The position numbers and the translations under genes were made by a program. Positions 26,617 to 35,395 of a DNA stretch of 64,000 bases are shown piece after piece. This DNA is from Streptomyces flaveolus (GTDB lineage: Bacteria > Actinomycetota > Actinomycetes > Streptomycetales > Streptomycetaceae): NCBI RefSeq assembly GCF_000716535.1, contig NZ_JNWV01000016.1, positions 124,001 to 188,000 of the forward strand, written 5' to 3'. Numbering within the stretch: the first letter of the stretch is position 1; each line of letters starts with the position of its first letter. Below the pieces are notes generated by a model that had not been told where the DNA came from, made no database searches, and saw nothing but the letters and a program-made list of their open reading frames with translations.

Positions 26617-27831
26617 CTACCCCTCGATAACGATGCGATTTTCGCGCAGGATAGGGATCTGCAATTCGATATCAAGCGCTTCGGCCAGTTCGCGCCCCCA
26701 CAAGGAAAGCCTGCGATGTGTCGCCTGTGCGGTCTTAGTGGTAGTTTGGATCGACTCCACGAATCGCGTATTTCTTTCGCAGAGTGTACGGAAGGCGGAA
26801 CTGACCGCCTCTTCGCGACCCGTAGTAGCTTCCCTGATCTCTGGGTCGGCGAAGTAGTAGGTCATGATGTCGAAGACTGCGCGGTTGAACCTACCCTCAT
26901 AGCGTCCATTCGACCAACGGAAGAACGCGTCGTCGCCGAAAATCTCGAATGTTGTCTCGATGGCGGCGTCGCACTCTTTGCCGACCTGCCTGATGGACTC
27001 CTCTTCGTCCTCCCAATCGGAGTTAAGGTGATTCACCGTATCGTCAAGGAACTTTTTGAGATTCCCGGTGTAGTCTTCGAGAAGATACTGGAAGCCGAAG
27101 TATCGCAGGAGAATTTCGACATCCCGCATCCGGAAGTCCGGCTTATCATTTCGTAGGGCGGCCCGTAGCCAGCTGCTCTCAGACGCGGCATCGTCAAGGT
27201 AGTCCGTGAAAGGACCGGGATGTAGCGCTTGTCGGAGCTCCTGAGGAGAAAGTTTCACGCTGCCCGTGTTCAGTCGCAGAAACACGAGGTTCAGAAACTC
27301 TTCGTTGGGCCAGCGGCGGACGACTACAGTTCTGATTGTTTCATTCAGGAAAGCATTCAAATCATCTAGATATTTGTCCTCTTTTTCCATTTTTCTCAGC
27401 GTGGCCAGCCTGAGATCTTGTCGAACTTCGAGTCCTGACAGTGAAAATCCCTTGAAGTCCTCTTCTCCTTCGGCAGAGAAAGAGGACCCGGCCGCGAACT
27501 GTCGGAGTGCCAACAGTCGCTGCTTCCCGTCAAGCACAATAAATTTTCCCCGACGGTTCTTATCTTCAGCTAGAACGATCTGGGGAATGGGAAGTCCCAA
27601 CACAAGAGACTCGATGAACCGACTCTTCCTGGGTTTACTCCACGCGTCCCGTCGCTGGAAACGAGGGTTCAGTTGAATGTTTCCTCGACGCAACTGGCTG
27701 AGAATCGTCTCAGCTGTCCAGTCTGTGTCCGTGACTACGGCCCGGGTGACGTCGTCAGAACTGACGCCTGTCCCCGCGTCATCCTCTTCTCCGTCGAGGT
27801 CATCCCACTCAAGTTCGTTAGCACTCGCCAC
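26617..27831 (-). CDS. DUF262 (GmrSD-N/ParB-like) protein
   Basis: 404 residues from GTG 27831 (GGAGAG five bases upstream). The DUF262 N-domain shows NIQLNPRFQRRDAWSKPRKS, LVLGLPIPQIVL and the catalytic-type motif LDGKQRLLAL (101-105 DGKQR, in place of DGQQR). NTP-hydrolysing relatives serve in GmrSD and BREX/SspE-like restriction. There is no DUF1524 HNH domain; the helical C-terminus instead precedes a separate HEPN gene, so nuclease activity is likely supplied in trans. Low-GC cargo of the AICE. Confidence 0.9.
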   Translation of the reverse strand: MASANELEWDDLDGEEDDAGTGVSSDDVTRAVVTDTDWTAETILSQLRRGNIQLNPRFQRRDAWSKPRKSRFIESLVLGLPIPQIVLAEDKNRRGKFIVLDGKQRLLALRQFAAGSSFSAEGEEDFKGFSLSGLEVRQDLRLATLRKMEKEDKYLDDLNAFLNETIRTVVVRRWPNEEFLNLVFLRLNTGSVKLSPQELRQALHPGPFTDYLDDAASESSWLRAALRNDKPDFRMRDVEILLRYFGFQYLLEDYTGNLKKFLDDTVNHLNSDWEDEEESIRQVGKECDAAIETTFEIFGDDAFFRWSNGRYEGRFNRAVFDIMTYYFADPEIREATTGREEAVSSAFRTLCERNTRFVESIQTTTKTAQATHRRLSLWGRELAEALDIELQIPILRENRIVIEG

Positions 27832-28031
27832 AGCTCTCCACTCCTCACGTCCGGAGACACGTGGCACAAACTTACTCAAAGCAAAGGGACTTGCACATCT
27901 ACATCCGCCGTCTCGCGGCAGACGACCCATCGTGCCAGCACTGTGACCAACCATCAGCCTGGATCATCTGTGGCCAGCCTGGCGGTGCAGAGGGGACCGA
28001 ACAGGGCATGCCAGAACTTGCTGCGGACCCA

Positions 28032-29279
28032 TCACTGCGGCAGGAAGCCCGGTTTCTCTAGGCCGAGAGCCTGGAGGCGTGCCAAGTAGTCCTGTGCTGC
28101 CGGTTCCGAGTTGTAACGGCGTTTGACCTCCGCGGCAAGCTCCCGGCTCGTCATGATCAGGGACGGCACAGATTGGCGGTCGCCGTTGAGAGCCCGTGTC
28201 CCCATGGTGAGCGCCTGCTCCAAGTCGCCCTCGCGTGCCGCAGTGACCCCCAGCGTGACGCGAGCTTCAGCGTTGCGCATCGGCGAACGCTCGGTGCCGT
28301 CGAAGTCCGTTCCCGCCCTCAGCACCTCTTCGGCGAGCGTGCGCGCAAGTTTGTCTTCGCCCACGAGCCGGTAGCAGTCCATCGCGTAGAAGTCGAACTT
28401 GGCAGGGTCCACCACAAAGTGGTTGTCCAGGTTCTCGGGGTACGGCATCCCCTCGAGCAACCGCCGCCCCTTGTCCAAGGCCACCTCGACCTGCCGGCGG
28501 TCCCCGATGCGGGCCCACGCCTTGGCTTCCTGCGCGGCGAGCTGCACGGCCACGCCGTGGTGCTGCGCCTTCTCGGCTCCGGCCTGCGCTGCCGCGATGA
28601 CGCCGCGGTAGTCGCCGGTCGTGAGCGCGAACCATGCCCGCATCTCGTGCGCCCACCCGGCGACCTCCGCATGGTCGGCCTCGGTCGCGAGCGATAGCGC
28701 GGCCTGTCGCGTCGACTCGGCCGCGTGGCGGTCGCCCGTGTCGTACTCGACACAGCCGACCAGAAGTGCCAGCCAACCGGACAGTGCCAGCACCTCGCGG
28801 TGCTGCGCGAGCGTGAGGCTCTTCGTGTGGAGGTCGACGACACGACGGAGCCACTGCCTCCCCTCGATGAGGAGCTGCTCGCTCGGCATGAACGGGTATT
28901 CCGAGGCGAGTCGATCCGTGGTGATTCGCAGGGCATCGAGCGTGGCGTTGTCGACGTCAGACCGGTTGAGACGGCTCACGATCTCCAGCGTTTCCATCCC
29001 AGACGCTGCCAGGATCTCCTTGTCTCCGTCCCGCCGCGTGGGTGCTGGGAAGAGCGCACGTGTCACGGTGCCGAAGAGGGCCGCGATGATCGGTTGGTAG
29101 AAGTCGTTCGGCATCTGCCCCGACTCCCAGCGCTTCCACTGACGGATCATGCTCTCTTCTGCAGGGAGCTCCGTGGGAGCGTGCGCACGCAGTGCCCTGA
29201 CTGCGTCCCGCTGCGACCAGTCGCGTGCCGCTCGCTCAGCCGCGATGCGCCGTGCCCATACGGGCCTGTCGTCGGTCAT
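28032..29279 (-). CDS. XRE-family regulator with TPR-like C-terminus
   Basis: 415 residues. The N-terminal HTH (WARRIAAERAARDWSQRDAV, then MIRQWKRWESGQMP) is followed by about 300 residues of helical repeats (HREVLALSGWLALLVGCVEY, ATEADHAEVAGWAHEMRAWF, ALDKGRRLLEGM), the architecture of many Streptomyces NsdA/BldD-neighbour regulators and AICE genes. It probably binds a peptide or small signal through the repeats. It lies between the defence-like cargo and the GntR gene on the same strand. Confidence 0.88.
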   Translation of the reverse strand: MTDDRPVWARRIAAERAARDWSQRDAVRALRAHAPTELPAEESMIRQWKRWESGQMPNDFYQPIIAALFGTVTRALFPAPTRRDGDKEILAASGMETLEIVSRLNRSDVDNATLDALRITTDRLASEYPFMPSEQLLIEGRQWLRRVVDLHTKSLTLAQHREVLALSGWLALLVGCVEYDTGDRHAAESTRQAALSLATEADHAEVAGWAHEMRAWFALTTGDYRGVIAAAQAGAEKAQHHGVAVQLAAQEAKAWARIGDRRQVEVALDKGRRLLEGMPYPENLDNHFVVDPAKFDFYAMDCYRLVGEDKLARTLAEEVLRAGTDFDGTERSPMRNAEARVTLGVTAAREGDLEQALTMGTRALNGDRQSVPSLIMTSRELAAEVKRRYNSEPAAQDYLARLQALGLEKPGFLPQ

Positions 29280-29437
29280 GCGCCCTCCTCCGAGTGCCTA
29301 CTCCGAGTCTCGCCCGCGAGCCAGGGGGACAGGGAAGAGGACACCGGGGTGTCACCAGACGTGTCCCCGCCCCTGCCTCGCCGTCCCCTAGCTGTCACTT
29401 ACCTCACAACTCCCGTTCCTCGCATGCTGGTTGCAGA

Positions 29438-29848
29438 TCACGCACCACCCGGACCGGAGCGCTCGCCGAGCGCTTCGAGCCGTTCGACCCTGCCCCGTAG
29501 ATCTGAGACTTGGGACGTGAGATGTTCGAGCTGACGCAGGACTTCGGGAAGGTCGACGCCGGCGCTCGCCTCCTGGGGTTCGGTCGCCTGCTCGGGGTCC
29601 CGAGCGTAGCTACCGCGGGTCGTGGTCGTGATGAGCCCATCCTCGCGCAGGATCGCGAGCGCACGCTGCACGGTCATTCCCGAGATCTTGAATCGCGTGG
29701 CCAAGTCCCGGACGGAGCCCACATGGGCCCCGGGCGGGATGGAGCCGTTCGCGATCTCCTGTCTCAGGATGTCGGCCGCTTGCTCGGACTCCGTCCGCGG
29801 GTCGTCTTTCGAGATTTCAGCGCTGGTCACGCCATCGAGCGTACCCAC
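29438..29848 (-). CDS. GntR-family regulator (KorSA-like)
   Basis: 136 residues from GTG 29848. A GntR winged helix (about 18-80: AADILRQEIANGSIPPGAHV, SVRDLATRFKISGMTVQRAL, LREDGLITTTTRGSY) is followed by a short coiled coil (LPEVLRQLEHLTSQVSDLRG) rather than a full ligand domain. Short GntR proteins at this place in AICEs (KorSA of pSAM2) repress replication and transfer. Repeated CTAGTAC-type sites lie immediately upstream. Confidence 0.9.
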   Translation of the reverse strand: MGTLDGVTSAEISKDDPRTESEQAADILRQEIANGSIPPGAHVGSVRDLATRFKISGMTVQRALAILREDGLITTTTRGSYARDPEQATEPQEASAGVDLPEVLRQLEHLTSQVSDLRGRVERLEALGERSGPGGA

Positions 29849-29850
29849 CG

Positions 29851-29930
29851 CTAGTACGCCCTAGCACGAGATCTCCGCGGACCTCTTGCGCAGTGGTACG
29901 TGCTAGTACATGCTGTTACGTATCAGCACG
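29851..29930. promoter_or_regulatory. operator cluster for the GntR regulator
   Basis: CTAGTAC occurs at 29851 and 29903, CTAGCAC at 29861, and GGTACGTGCTAGTACATGCTG then TTACGTATCAGCACG fill 29895-29930. These overlapping near-palindromes sit between the GntR gene and the rightward transfer/replication genes. Confidence 0.55.
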
Positions 29931-30333
29931 GCGAACCCTGTAGGGCTCGGCCGGCTGTGCCTGCAAGTGCTTGACCTGCAAGACCGCACAACCCAATGGG
30001 GGTCGCGTCCACGGACGCGACCTCAAGGGGCCCGGGACAGAGCGGGCCGAGGGCGGACCCGACCCTTTTCACTTTCGGGACGGCTTAGACCGAAAGGTCA
30101 CGTCTTCATACGCCTACAACGGGGTCATGCCGCGCTACCTGGTACGGGCACGGCGCCCCCGAAGGAGACACGTTCACCGCCCCGGCATCCCGCCGCGAGG
30201 GCGTCGGGTCAAATCCGACCCCGGGCACTTCCCCTTGCCGTGCTGCGGCTCGGGTTCTTCCGGATCAGTCGCCGTCTCACCAAAACGCCTGCGGCTGCTC
30301 TGGCTCCCTGTCCCTCCGTTTTCAGGAGCTCTC
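29931..30333. other. gene-free leader region of the rightward AICE operon
   Basis: No convincing gene in about 400 bases. It holds a perfect hairpin at 30001-30022 (GGTCGCGTCC, two-base loop, GGACGCGACC) and the ribosome site of the next gene. An in-frame extension of that gene runs back to 29971 but lacks gene-like codon use, so I read this as a long 5' leader, possibly with a regulatory hairpin. Confidence 0.5.
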
Positions 30334-30627
30334 ATGCGCACGTACGTCGGCCGCCAACAGGCCGTTTCCGTTGATGACTTCGCCGAACTCGCGCTCGGTA
30401 CCCCGGTTGAGCTGTGGCTCGGGGTTGAGGGCGAGACGGACGAAGAGCGCGCGGCTCGTCTGGACGCGGCGCGTGACATCCTCGCCGACCCGGAGTACTG
30501 CGACCTCCCCGACGACCTGGTCCGCCTGGCCGCGGGGATCGTCGAGGACCACCCGGAGCTGTTCGACGTGGTTCCGCTCCGCCGCCCCACCCGCCGTCGC
30601 TCGGCACGCCGGGGGGTGGCGGCATGA
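30334..30627 (+). CDS. small conserved AICE protein, unknown
   Basis: 97 residues from ATG 30334 (CAGGAG upstream). The text LALGTPVELWLGVEGETDEE, ARLDAARDILADPEYCDLPD and DLVRLAAGIVEDHPELFDVV is acidic and helical; the tail is arginine-rich. It stands at the head of the transfer operon and overlaps the next gene by four bases (ATGA). No function known to me. Confidence 0.8.
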   Translation: MRTYVGRQQAVSVDDFAELALGTPVELWLGVEGETDEERAARLDAARDILADPEYCDLPDDLVRLAAGIVEDHPELFDVVPLRRPTRRRSARRGVAA

Positions 30628-31628
30628 CCACCGCGACGATCACCCCAGAGGCGCCGCCGTCTGGGGTGCCGCCGTTGACGAAGCCCGAGATGGGGCTCGC
30701 CGGAGTCGGTGCGCTCGCCGCGGCCGGCGTGGGCGCGCTCGGCCTCGTCTCGTCGTTCGACGCCGTGTCGGCCGCCGCGGCCCGCTGGGGCTTCGGTGAG
30801 CCGTGGATGCTGCCGGTCGGCATCGACGTGGCCATTCCCGTGTTCACCGTGGCCAACCTGCTGTTGATCCGGATGGACATGGCATTGGCTTGGGTGCGGT
30901 TCGTCCCCTGGGCACTCACGCTGGTCACGTGCGGCCTGAACGTCGCCGCCGGGCAGGGCATGTGGGCCAAGGTCGCGCACGGCACGATGCCGCTCCTGTG
31001 GGTCGTGTTCTCCGAGATCGGCGCACACATCTACGCCGTGCGCATCGGCGCTGCCACCGGGCGGCGCATGGAGAAGATCCGGTGGTCGCGGTGGCTGCTG
31101 GCCCCCGTGTCCACGTTCGCGCTGTGGCGCCGCATGACGCTGTGGGAGGTCACCTCCTACGCTCTGGCTCTCGCCTGCGAGCGGGAACGGCTGCTGGCCC
31201 GCGCAGACCTGCGCGAGAGGTACGGCCCGCTCTGGCGTTGGAGGACGCCGCGGCGCGAGCGCGTCATGCTGCGCATGGGCGAACTGGCCCCGGCCACCGA
31301 GCAGGAGGTAGCCGCGCCGCCTCTGGTGGAGGAACCGCCGGCTCCTCCGGCTGAGTCCAAGCCGCGCCCGCGCCGACGCGCCGCCATCAGTAAGGCCAAG
31401 GGCAAGGCTCAGCGCACCTTCGAGGAAGCGCTGATCGAGGCTCGGACGGTCACAGCGGAGTGGACGGACGCGGAAGTGACCGCGGACCGTCTCCGCACGA
31501 CCCTGCACGTCTCCCAGGCCAATGCCCGGAAGCTGCGCGACACCCTGAAGTCAGAGCGCGCGCACGACCGTTCGCTGCGGTCTGTGGATGACTCGGAGGG
31601 CGAGGCACCCGCAGCTGAGGCCGCCTGA
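30624..31628 (+). CDS. DUF2637/SpdB-type spread protein
   Basis: 334 residues. Four membrane helices in the first half (MGLAGVGALAAAGVGALGLV; EPWMLPVGIDVAIPVFTVAN; FVPWALTLVTCGLNVAAG; MPLLWVVFSEIGAHIYAV) are the DUF2637 core found in plasmid-spread (Spd) genes. The cytoplasmic tail is basic (RRRAAISKAKGKAQR) and ends with a helix-turn-helix-like region (TADRLRTTLHVSQANARKLR). Spd proteins carry transferred DNA between mycelial compartments. It overlaps both neighbours. Confidence 0.9.
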   Translation: MTTATITPEAPPSGVPPLTKPEMGLAGVGALAAAGVGALGLVSSFDAVSAAAARWGFGEPWMLPVGIDVAIPVFTVANLLLIRMDMALAWVRFVPWALTLVTCGLNVAAGQGMWAKVAHGTMPLLWVVFSEIGAHIYAVRIGAATGRRMEKIRWSRWLLAPVSTFALWRRMTLWEVTSYALALACERERLLARADLRERYGPLWRWRTPRRERVMLRMGELAPATEQEVAAPPLVEEPPAPPAESKPRPRRRAAISKAKGKAQRTFEEALIEARTVTAEWTDAEVTADRLRTTLHVSQANARKLRDTLKSERAHDRSLRSVDDSEGEAPAAEAA

Positions 31629-32008
31629 TGGCCCCGGCATTGAGCAAGTGTTACGACCCCTCCGGTAGCCAGTACGGCATCCCCACCTACCCGTGGCGCT
31701 ACGCCCCGGACGGGCTCGCAACGCGCCGCCAACTGCGCGCCCGTGGTCTGCGCCCCGGGGGCCAACCGATCGCGGCACAGGTGCTGCGCCCGCGCTACCG
31801 GCGCGGCCCGCTCGTCGCCTACCTGTACCGCGTCGACCGTGCCAAGCCGGTCCGGCCGATGACGCCGGGCAAGCGGTCCGCGCTCGCCAAAGCGATGCTC
31901 GCCCGACGTACCTGCCCGTCCTGCCGGACAGATGCCGGATACGTCATTCCCGTTTCGCTCGGCATGTGCGTGACCTGCGCCTACCCCGAGGAACAGCGCG
32001 CCGCCTGA
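31628..32008 (+). CDS. RRQRL-motif zinc-binding protein
   Basis: 126 residues. The text YPWRYAPDGLATRRQLRARG matches the RRQRL-motif family of AICEs, and a C-terminal zinc knuckle CPSCRTDAGYVIP plus CVTC supplies four cysteines. Role in transfer is unknown. ATG 31628 shares the TGATG junction with the preceding gene. Confidence 0.85.
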   Translation: MAPALSKCYDPSGSQYGIPTYPWRYAPDGLATRRQLRARGLRPGGQPIAAQVLRPRYRRGPLVAYLYRVDRAKPVRPMTPGKRSALAKAMLARRTCPSCRTDAGYVIPVSLGMCVTCAYPEEQRAA

Positions 32009-32096
32009 ACTTCGCACACGAGCCGGCGGGGCCGGTCCGCTCACCTCCTACAGCGACGGACCGCCCTCGCCTCTCCTCCCGATGGAAGGGACTGCA

Positions 32097-34322
32097 GTGA
32101 AGCACCCCGACGACGAAAACGAACTGTTCAACCGACTCGAAGCCGAGATGGGCGCCGACTCCGGGGGAGAGGTGGTCGACCTCGACAAGGCGCGGTCGGC
32201 CCGCGCCGGGTCAACCGACCCGACCACCCGACCCGACTCGGACCCGTCGGCCGACCCGGAGAACGGTCGGTCGGGCACCGAGTCGGCCGACCCGACCGTC
32301 CGCGCGATGGTCGACCAGCCGACCCCGACCGCGGCCGGTCCGGGCTACCTCGGTCGGCTGGTCGCCGCGCAGCGCCGCCCGGTCGTACCGCAGTGGCTCA
32401 AGTCCGTGGCGGAACTGCGGACCGCATCGGCGTGGGTGGCCCGCCACTATGCCCACTCGGTCGGCTATCACGCGCTGCGCACCCCGGTCTACGCCGCGCG
32501 CCTCGCGCTGCAAGCGCCGTCTGGCGCCGCGAAGTTCGTGGGCGGCACGATGCGGTGGGTGGCCGACCGCGAGGGTGAACCGGTCCGACTCGCCGCGGTC
32601 CGGCGCGAGGACGCCGCGGAGTACCTGAAGCTGTCGCGGCAGCGCGACGGACGGGTCCGACTGCGCACCCTCGTGACCGTGCTCGCGATGTTCGTCGGGC
32701 TGGGCGCCGCGCTCGCCATGTACGTGCTCGCACCTGACTGGCTTCAGGCTGTCTCCGTGAGCGCGGTCGTGATGGCGCTCGGTTACGCCGGCCGGAAGGC
32801 GGATGCCCCGGTCATCCACCGCGCGGTGGAGCTGCCCAAGGCGGTCAAGCTCACCAGTGACATCGTGCTGAGGGCGCTCGGCTCGCTCGGCATCCCCGCC
32901 ATCAACCAGGCGCAGGCTAAGGGGCGCGATGGGTTCGAGTTCACCGCGCCCATCACGCGCGACGGCCCCGGCTGGCGTGCGGAGGGCAACCTCCCGTACG
33001 GCGTGACCGTGACCGACATCATCGAGCGGCGCGAGCGTCTCGCCTCCGGCCTGCGTCGGCCGCTCGGATGCGTGTGGCCCGAGGCGGTGCCGGACGAGCA
33101 CACCGGACACCTGGTGCTGTGGGTCGGTGATCAGGACATGTCCAAGGCCAAGCAGCCCAAGTGGCCGCTGCTCAAGACCGGCTCCGTCGACCTGTTCAAG
33201 CCGGTCGCCTACGGCACCGACCAGCGCGGTCGGTGGGTCGCGGCAACGCTGATGTACATCGCGGGCGTCATCGGCGCCATCCCGCGCATGGGCAAGACGT
33301 TCCTGCTCCGTCTCCTGCTCCTGATCGCGGCGCTGGACCCGAGGGCGGAACTCCACACGTATGACATGAAGGGCACCGGTGACCTCGACCCGGTCGGGGA
33401 CGCCGTGTCGCACCGGCACGCCGCGGGGGACGATGACGACTCCATCGAGTACTGCCTGAACGACTTCAGGGCGCTGCGCGAGGAACTCCGACGCCGAACC
33501 AAGGTGATCCGGTCCCTGCCGCGGGACATCTGCCCGGAGTCGAAGGTGACCAGCGAACTCGCCGACAAGCGGTCGTTGGGCCTGCACCCGATCGTGATCG
33601 GCGTAGACGAGTGCCAGGTTCTCTTCGAGCACCCCGAGCACGCGAAGGAGTTCGAGGAGATCGCGACCGACCTGGTCAAGCGCGGTCCGGCCACCGGCAT
33701 CGTTCTGCTGCTGGCCACCCAGCGACCGGACGCGAAGGCGCTGCCCACGGGCATCTCCGCGAACGCGTCCGCGCGCTGGTGCCTCAAGGTCATGGGCCAG
33801 TTGGAGAACGACATGGTGCTCGGCACGTCCGCGTACAAGCGAGGCGTGCGCGCGACCATGTTCGCCTGGGGTGACAAGGGCATTCACTACTTCGTTGGTG
33901 AGGGCTCGGACGCCCGGATCGTGCGTTCCGTCTACATCGACGGACGCGAGGCCGAAGCCATCGGCGCTCGTGCCCGCCGGCTGCGTGAGGAGGCGGGCAC
34001 CCTCTCCGGGCACGCGCTCGGGGAGGCGCCGGAACCCACCGCTGCTGCCTACGACCTGCTCGCCGACATCCTCGCCGTCGTCGCCGCCAAGGAAGCCAAG
34101 GTCTGGTCCGAGACTGTCGTGAGCCGGCTCGCCGAACTGCGGCCCGAGGTCTACGACGGTTGGGACCCCGACGCGCTCGCCGCGGCCCTGAAGCCGCACG
34201 GCATCTCCACCATCCAGGTGGGTCGTCGCGTCGATGGGAAGGTCGTCAACCGGCGCGGCATCGACCGCTCGCACATCACCTCCGCGATTGCGGAGCGTAG
34301 CGGAAAGCGGGACGCGGGCTGA
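32097..34322 (+). CDS. FtsK/SpoIIIE-type DNA translocase (TraB-like)
   Basis: 741 residues. Start taken as GTG 32097, since GGAAGGG lies seven bases before it; ATG 32082 has no such site. An acidic linker is followed by two membrane helices (about 205-250: LVTVLAMFVGLGAALAMYVL, WLQAVSVSAVVMALGYAG). Next is the motor: Walker A GAIPRMGKTFLLR (near 398), Walker B PIVIGVDECQVLFE, and ATQRPDAKALPTGI. The C-terminal winged helix reads ALAAALKPHGISTIQVGRRV. TraB forms a hexameric pump that moves double-stranded DNA, recognising short repeats (clt). Candidate repeats follow the gene. Confidence 0.93.
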   Translation: MKHPDDENELFNRLEAEMGADSGGEVVDLDKARSARAGSTDPTTRPDSDPSADPENGRSGTESADPTVRAMVDQPTPTAAGPGYLGRLVAAQRRPVVPQWLKSVAELRTASAWVARHYAHSVGYHALRTPVYAARLALQAPSGAAKFVGGTMRWVADREGEPVRLAAVRREDAAEYLKLSRQRDGRVRLRTLVTVLAMFVGLGAALAMYVLAPDWLQAVSVSAVVMALGYAGRKADAPVIHRAVELPKAVKLTSDIVLRALGSLGIPAINQAQAKGRDGFEFTAPITRDGPGWRAEGNLPYGVTVTDIIERRERLASGLRRPLGCVWPEAVPDEHTGHLVLWVGDQDMSKAKQPKWPLLKTGSVDLFKPVAYGTDQRGRWVAATLMYIAGVIGAIPRMGKTFLLRLLLLIAALDPRAELHTYDMKGTGDLDPVGDAVSHRHAAGDDDDSIEYCLNDFRALREELRRRTKVIRSLPRDICPESKVTSELADKRSLGLHPIVIGVDECQVLFEHPEHAKEFEEIATDLVKRGPATGIVLLLATQRPDAKALPTGISANASARWCLKVMGQLENDMVLGTSAYKRGVRATMFAWGDKGIHYFVGEGSDARIVRSVYIDGREAEAIGARARRLREEAGTLSGHALGEAPEPTAAAYDLLADILAVVAAKEAKVWSETVVSRLAELRPEVYDGWDPDALAAALKPHGISTIQVGRRVDGKVVNRRGIDRSHITSAIAERSGKRDAG

Positions 34323-34331
34323 CGCTCCGGG

Positions 34332-34424
34332 GCCGCTAGCGCTAGCGGCACATCCCGCTAACGTTAGCGGCCCCGCTAGCGCCTCAAACCTACTCTGATC
34401 AGGCCACTAGCGGATAGCGGCCTA
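34332..34424. repeat. palindromic TAGCGG/CCGCTA cluster after traB
   Basis: Seven copies of TAGCGG or its complement start at 34334, 34344, 34356, 34366, 34374, 34409 and 34416. Two form perfect palindromes, GCCGCTAGCGCTAGCGGC and CCGCTAACGTTAGCGG. The same hexamer is the core of the repeat array at 39014-39227. Confidence 0.75.
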
Positions 34425-34463
34425 CCTGCGGAAACCCCTGGAAACCGCCTTGGAGGGCCCTTC

Positions 34464-34715
34464 ATGACCCTTGCCCTGCTCGCTATCACCCTTCTATTCG
34501 GCGTGACTCTGTGCTACGTCGCCGTGTGTACCGCGTCGCCATTCGGCAACTGCCGCAAGTGCCGCGGCTGGGGCTTCGAGATGAAGACGGACCGTAAGGG
34601 CCGTATGAAGCGCGGCAAGGACTGCCGCCGCTGCAACGCCACCGGCAAGCGCATCCGCATCGGCCGGTGGCTCTACAACCGCTGGGCGCGCATCTACCGC
34701 GCCGGCGCACAGTGA
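34464..34715 (+). CDS. small membrane-anchored zinc-knuckle protein
   Basis: 83 residues: an N-terminal helix (LALLAITLLFGVTLCYVAV) and a cytoplasmic domain with NCRKCRGWGFEM and DCRRCNATGKR, two CxxC pairs like the DnaJ cysteine-rich repeat, in a basic context. GGAGGG lies upstream of ATG. Its stop overlaps the GTG of the next gene. Confidence 0.8.
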   Translation: MTLALLAITLLFGVTLCYVAVCTASPFGNCRKCRGWGFEMKTDRKGRMKRGKDCRRCNATGKRIRIGRWLYNRWARIYRAGAQ

Positions 34716-35395
34716 CCGCTCCGCCGGGCGCTGAGCGGCTCCACATCCGGCCCATGAAGTGGAAGGCCGCATGTGCCTACGTAGATGAGCATCACCGCCA
34801 CCACGACCCGCCGCAAGGACATCAGTTCTCCCTCGGTGTCCAAACCGGCGGCGGACGGCTGGTCGGGGTAGCCATCGTGGGCCGCCCTGTGAGTCGCCAC
34901 TTCGACAACGGGCTGACCATCGAGGTCACTCGCGTAGCCACCGACGGCACCACGAACGCCTGCTCCGCCCTGTACGCAGCTGCATGGCGCACCGCCCGCA
35001 GCGCGGGCTACCGCCGCGCCATCACCTACACCCAAGACGGCGAAAGCGGCGCGAGCCTGCGCGCCGCGGGCTGGCGCAAGGTCGCTGACCTGCCCGCCCG
35101 CGCGGGCTGGAACGCCCCGAGTCGTCCCCGCCGCACGCTCGGCACGGAGAACGTAGCCCGCGCACTGTGGGAGATCACCACCCACGACGCCCCGCCGCTG
35201 CCCGAACTGCGTGACGAAACGCGTGACGAAACCAAGCCCGTCGGCCGCCGCTCGCAGCGCTGCCCGGAGTGCAAAAACCCGATCACTGCGGCCCCCACCG
35301 GGCGGCCTCCGCGCTACTGCTCACCGGCATGCCGCCAACGCGCCTACCGAAGCCGCATCACCCGGACCACACCCCCGAGGAGTTCGCTCACATGA
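34712..35395 (+). CDS. XF1762-family (acetyltransferase-like) protein with C-terminal zinc ribbon
   Basis: 227 residues from GTG 34712. The text MKWKAACAYVDEHHRHHDPP, FSLGVQTGGGRLVGVAIVGR, VTRVATDGTTNACSALYAAA and YRRAITYTQDGESGASLRAA is the XF1762/GNAT-like core. The end adds a zinc ribbon (CPECKNPITAAPTGRPPRYC and CRQRAY). Frequent in AICEs and phages; substrate unknown. Both ends overlap neighbours. Confidence 0.85.
   Translation: MTAPPGAERLHIRPMKWKAACAYVDEHHRHHDPPQGHQFSLGVQTGGGRLVGVAIVGRPVSRHFDNGLTIEVTRVATDGTTNACSALYAAAWRTARSAGYRRAITYTQDGESGASLRAAGWRKVADLPARAGWNAPSRPRRTLGTENVARALWEITTHDAPPLPELRDETRDETKPVGRRSQRCPECKNPITAAPTGRPPRYCSPACRQRAYRSRITRTTPPRSSLT

Noticed and set aside
29971-30333. 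N-terminal extension of the 30334 gene
   Set aside because: Codon use is not gene-like, and a good ribosome site lies before ATG 30334.
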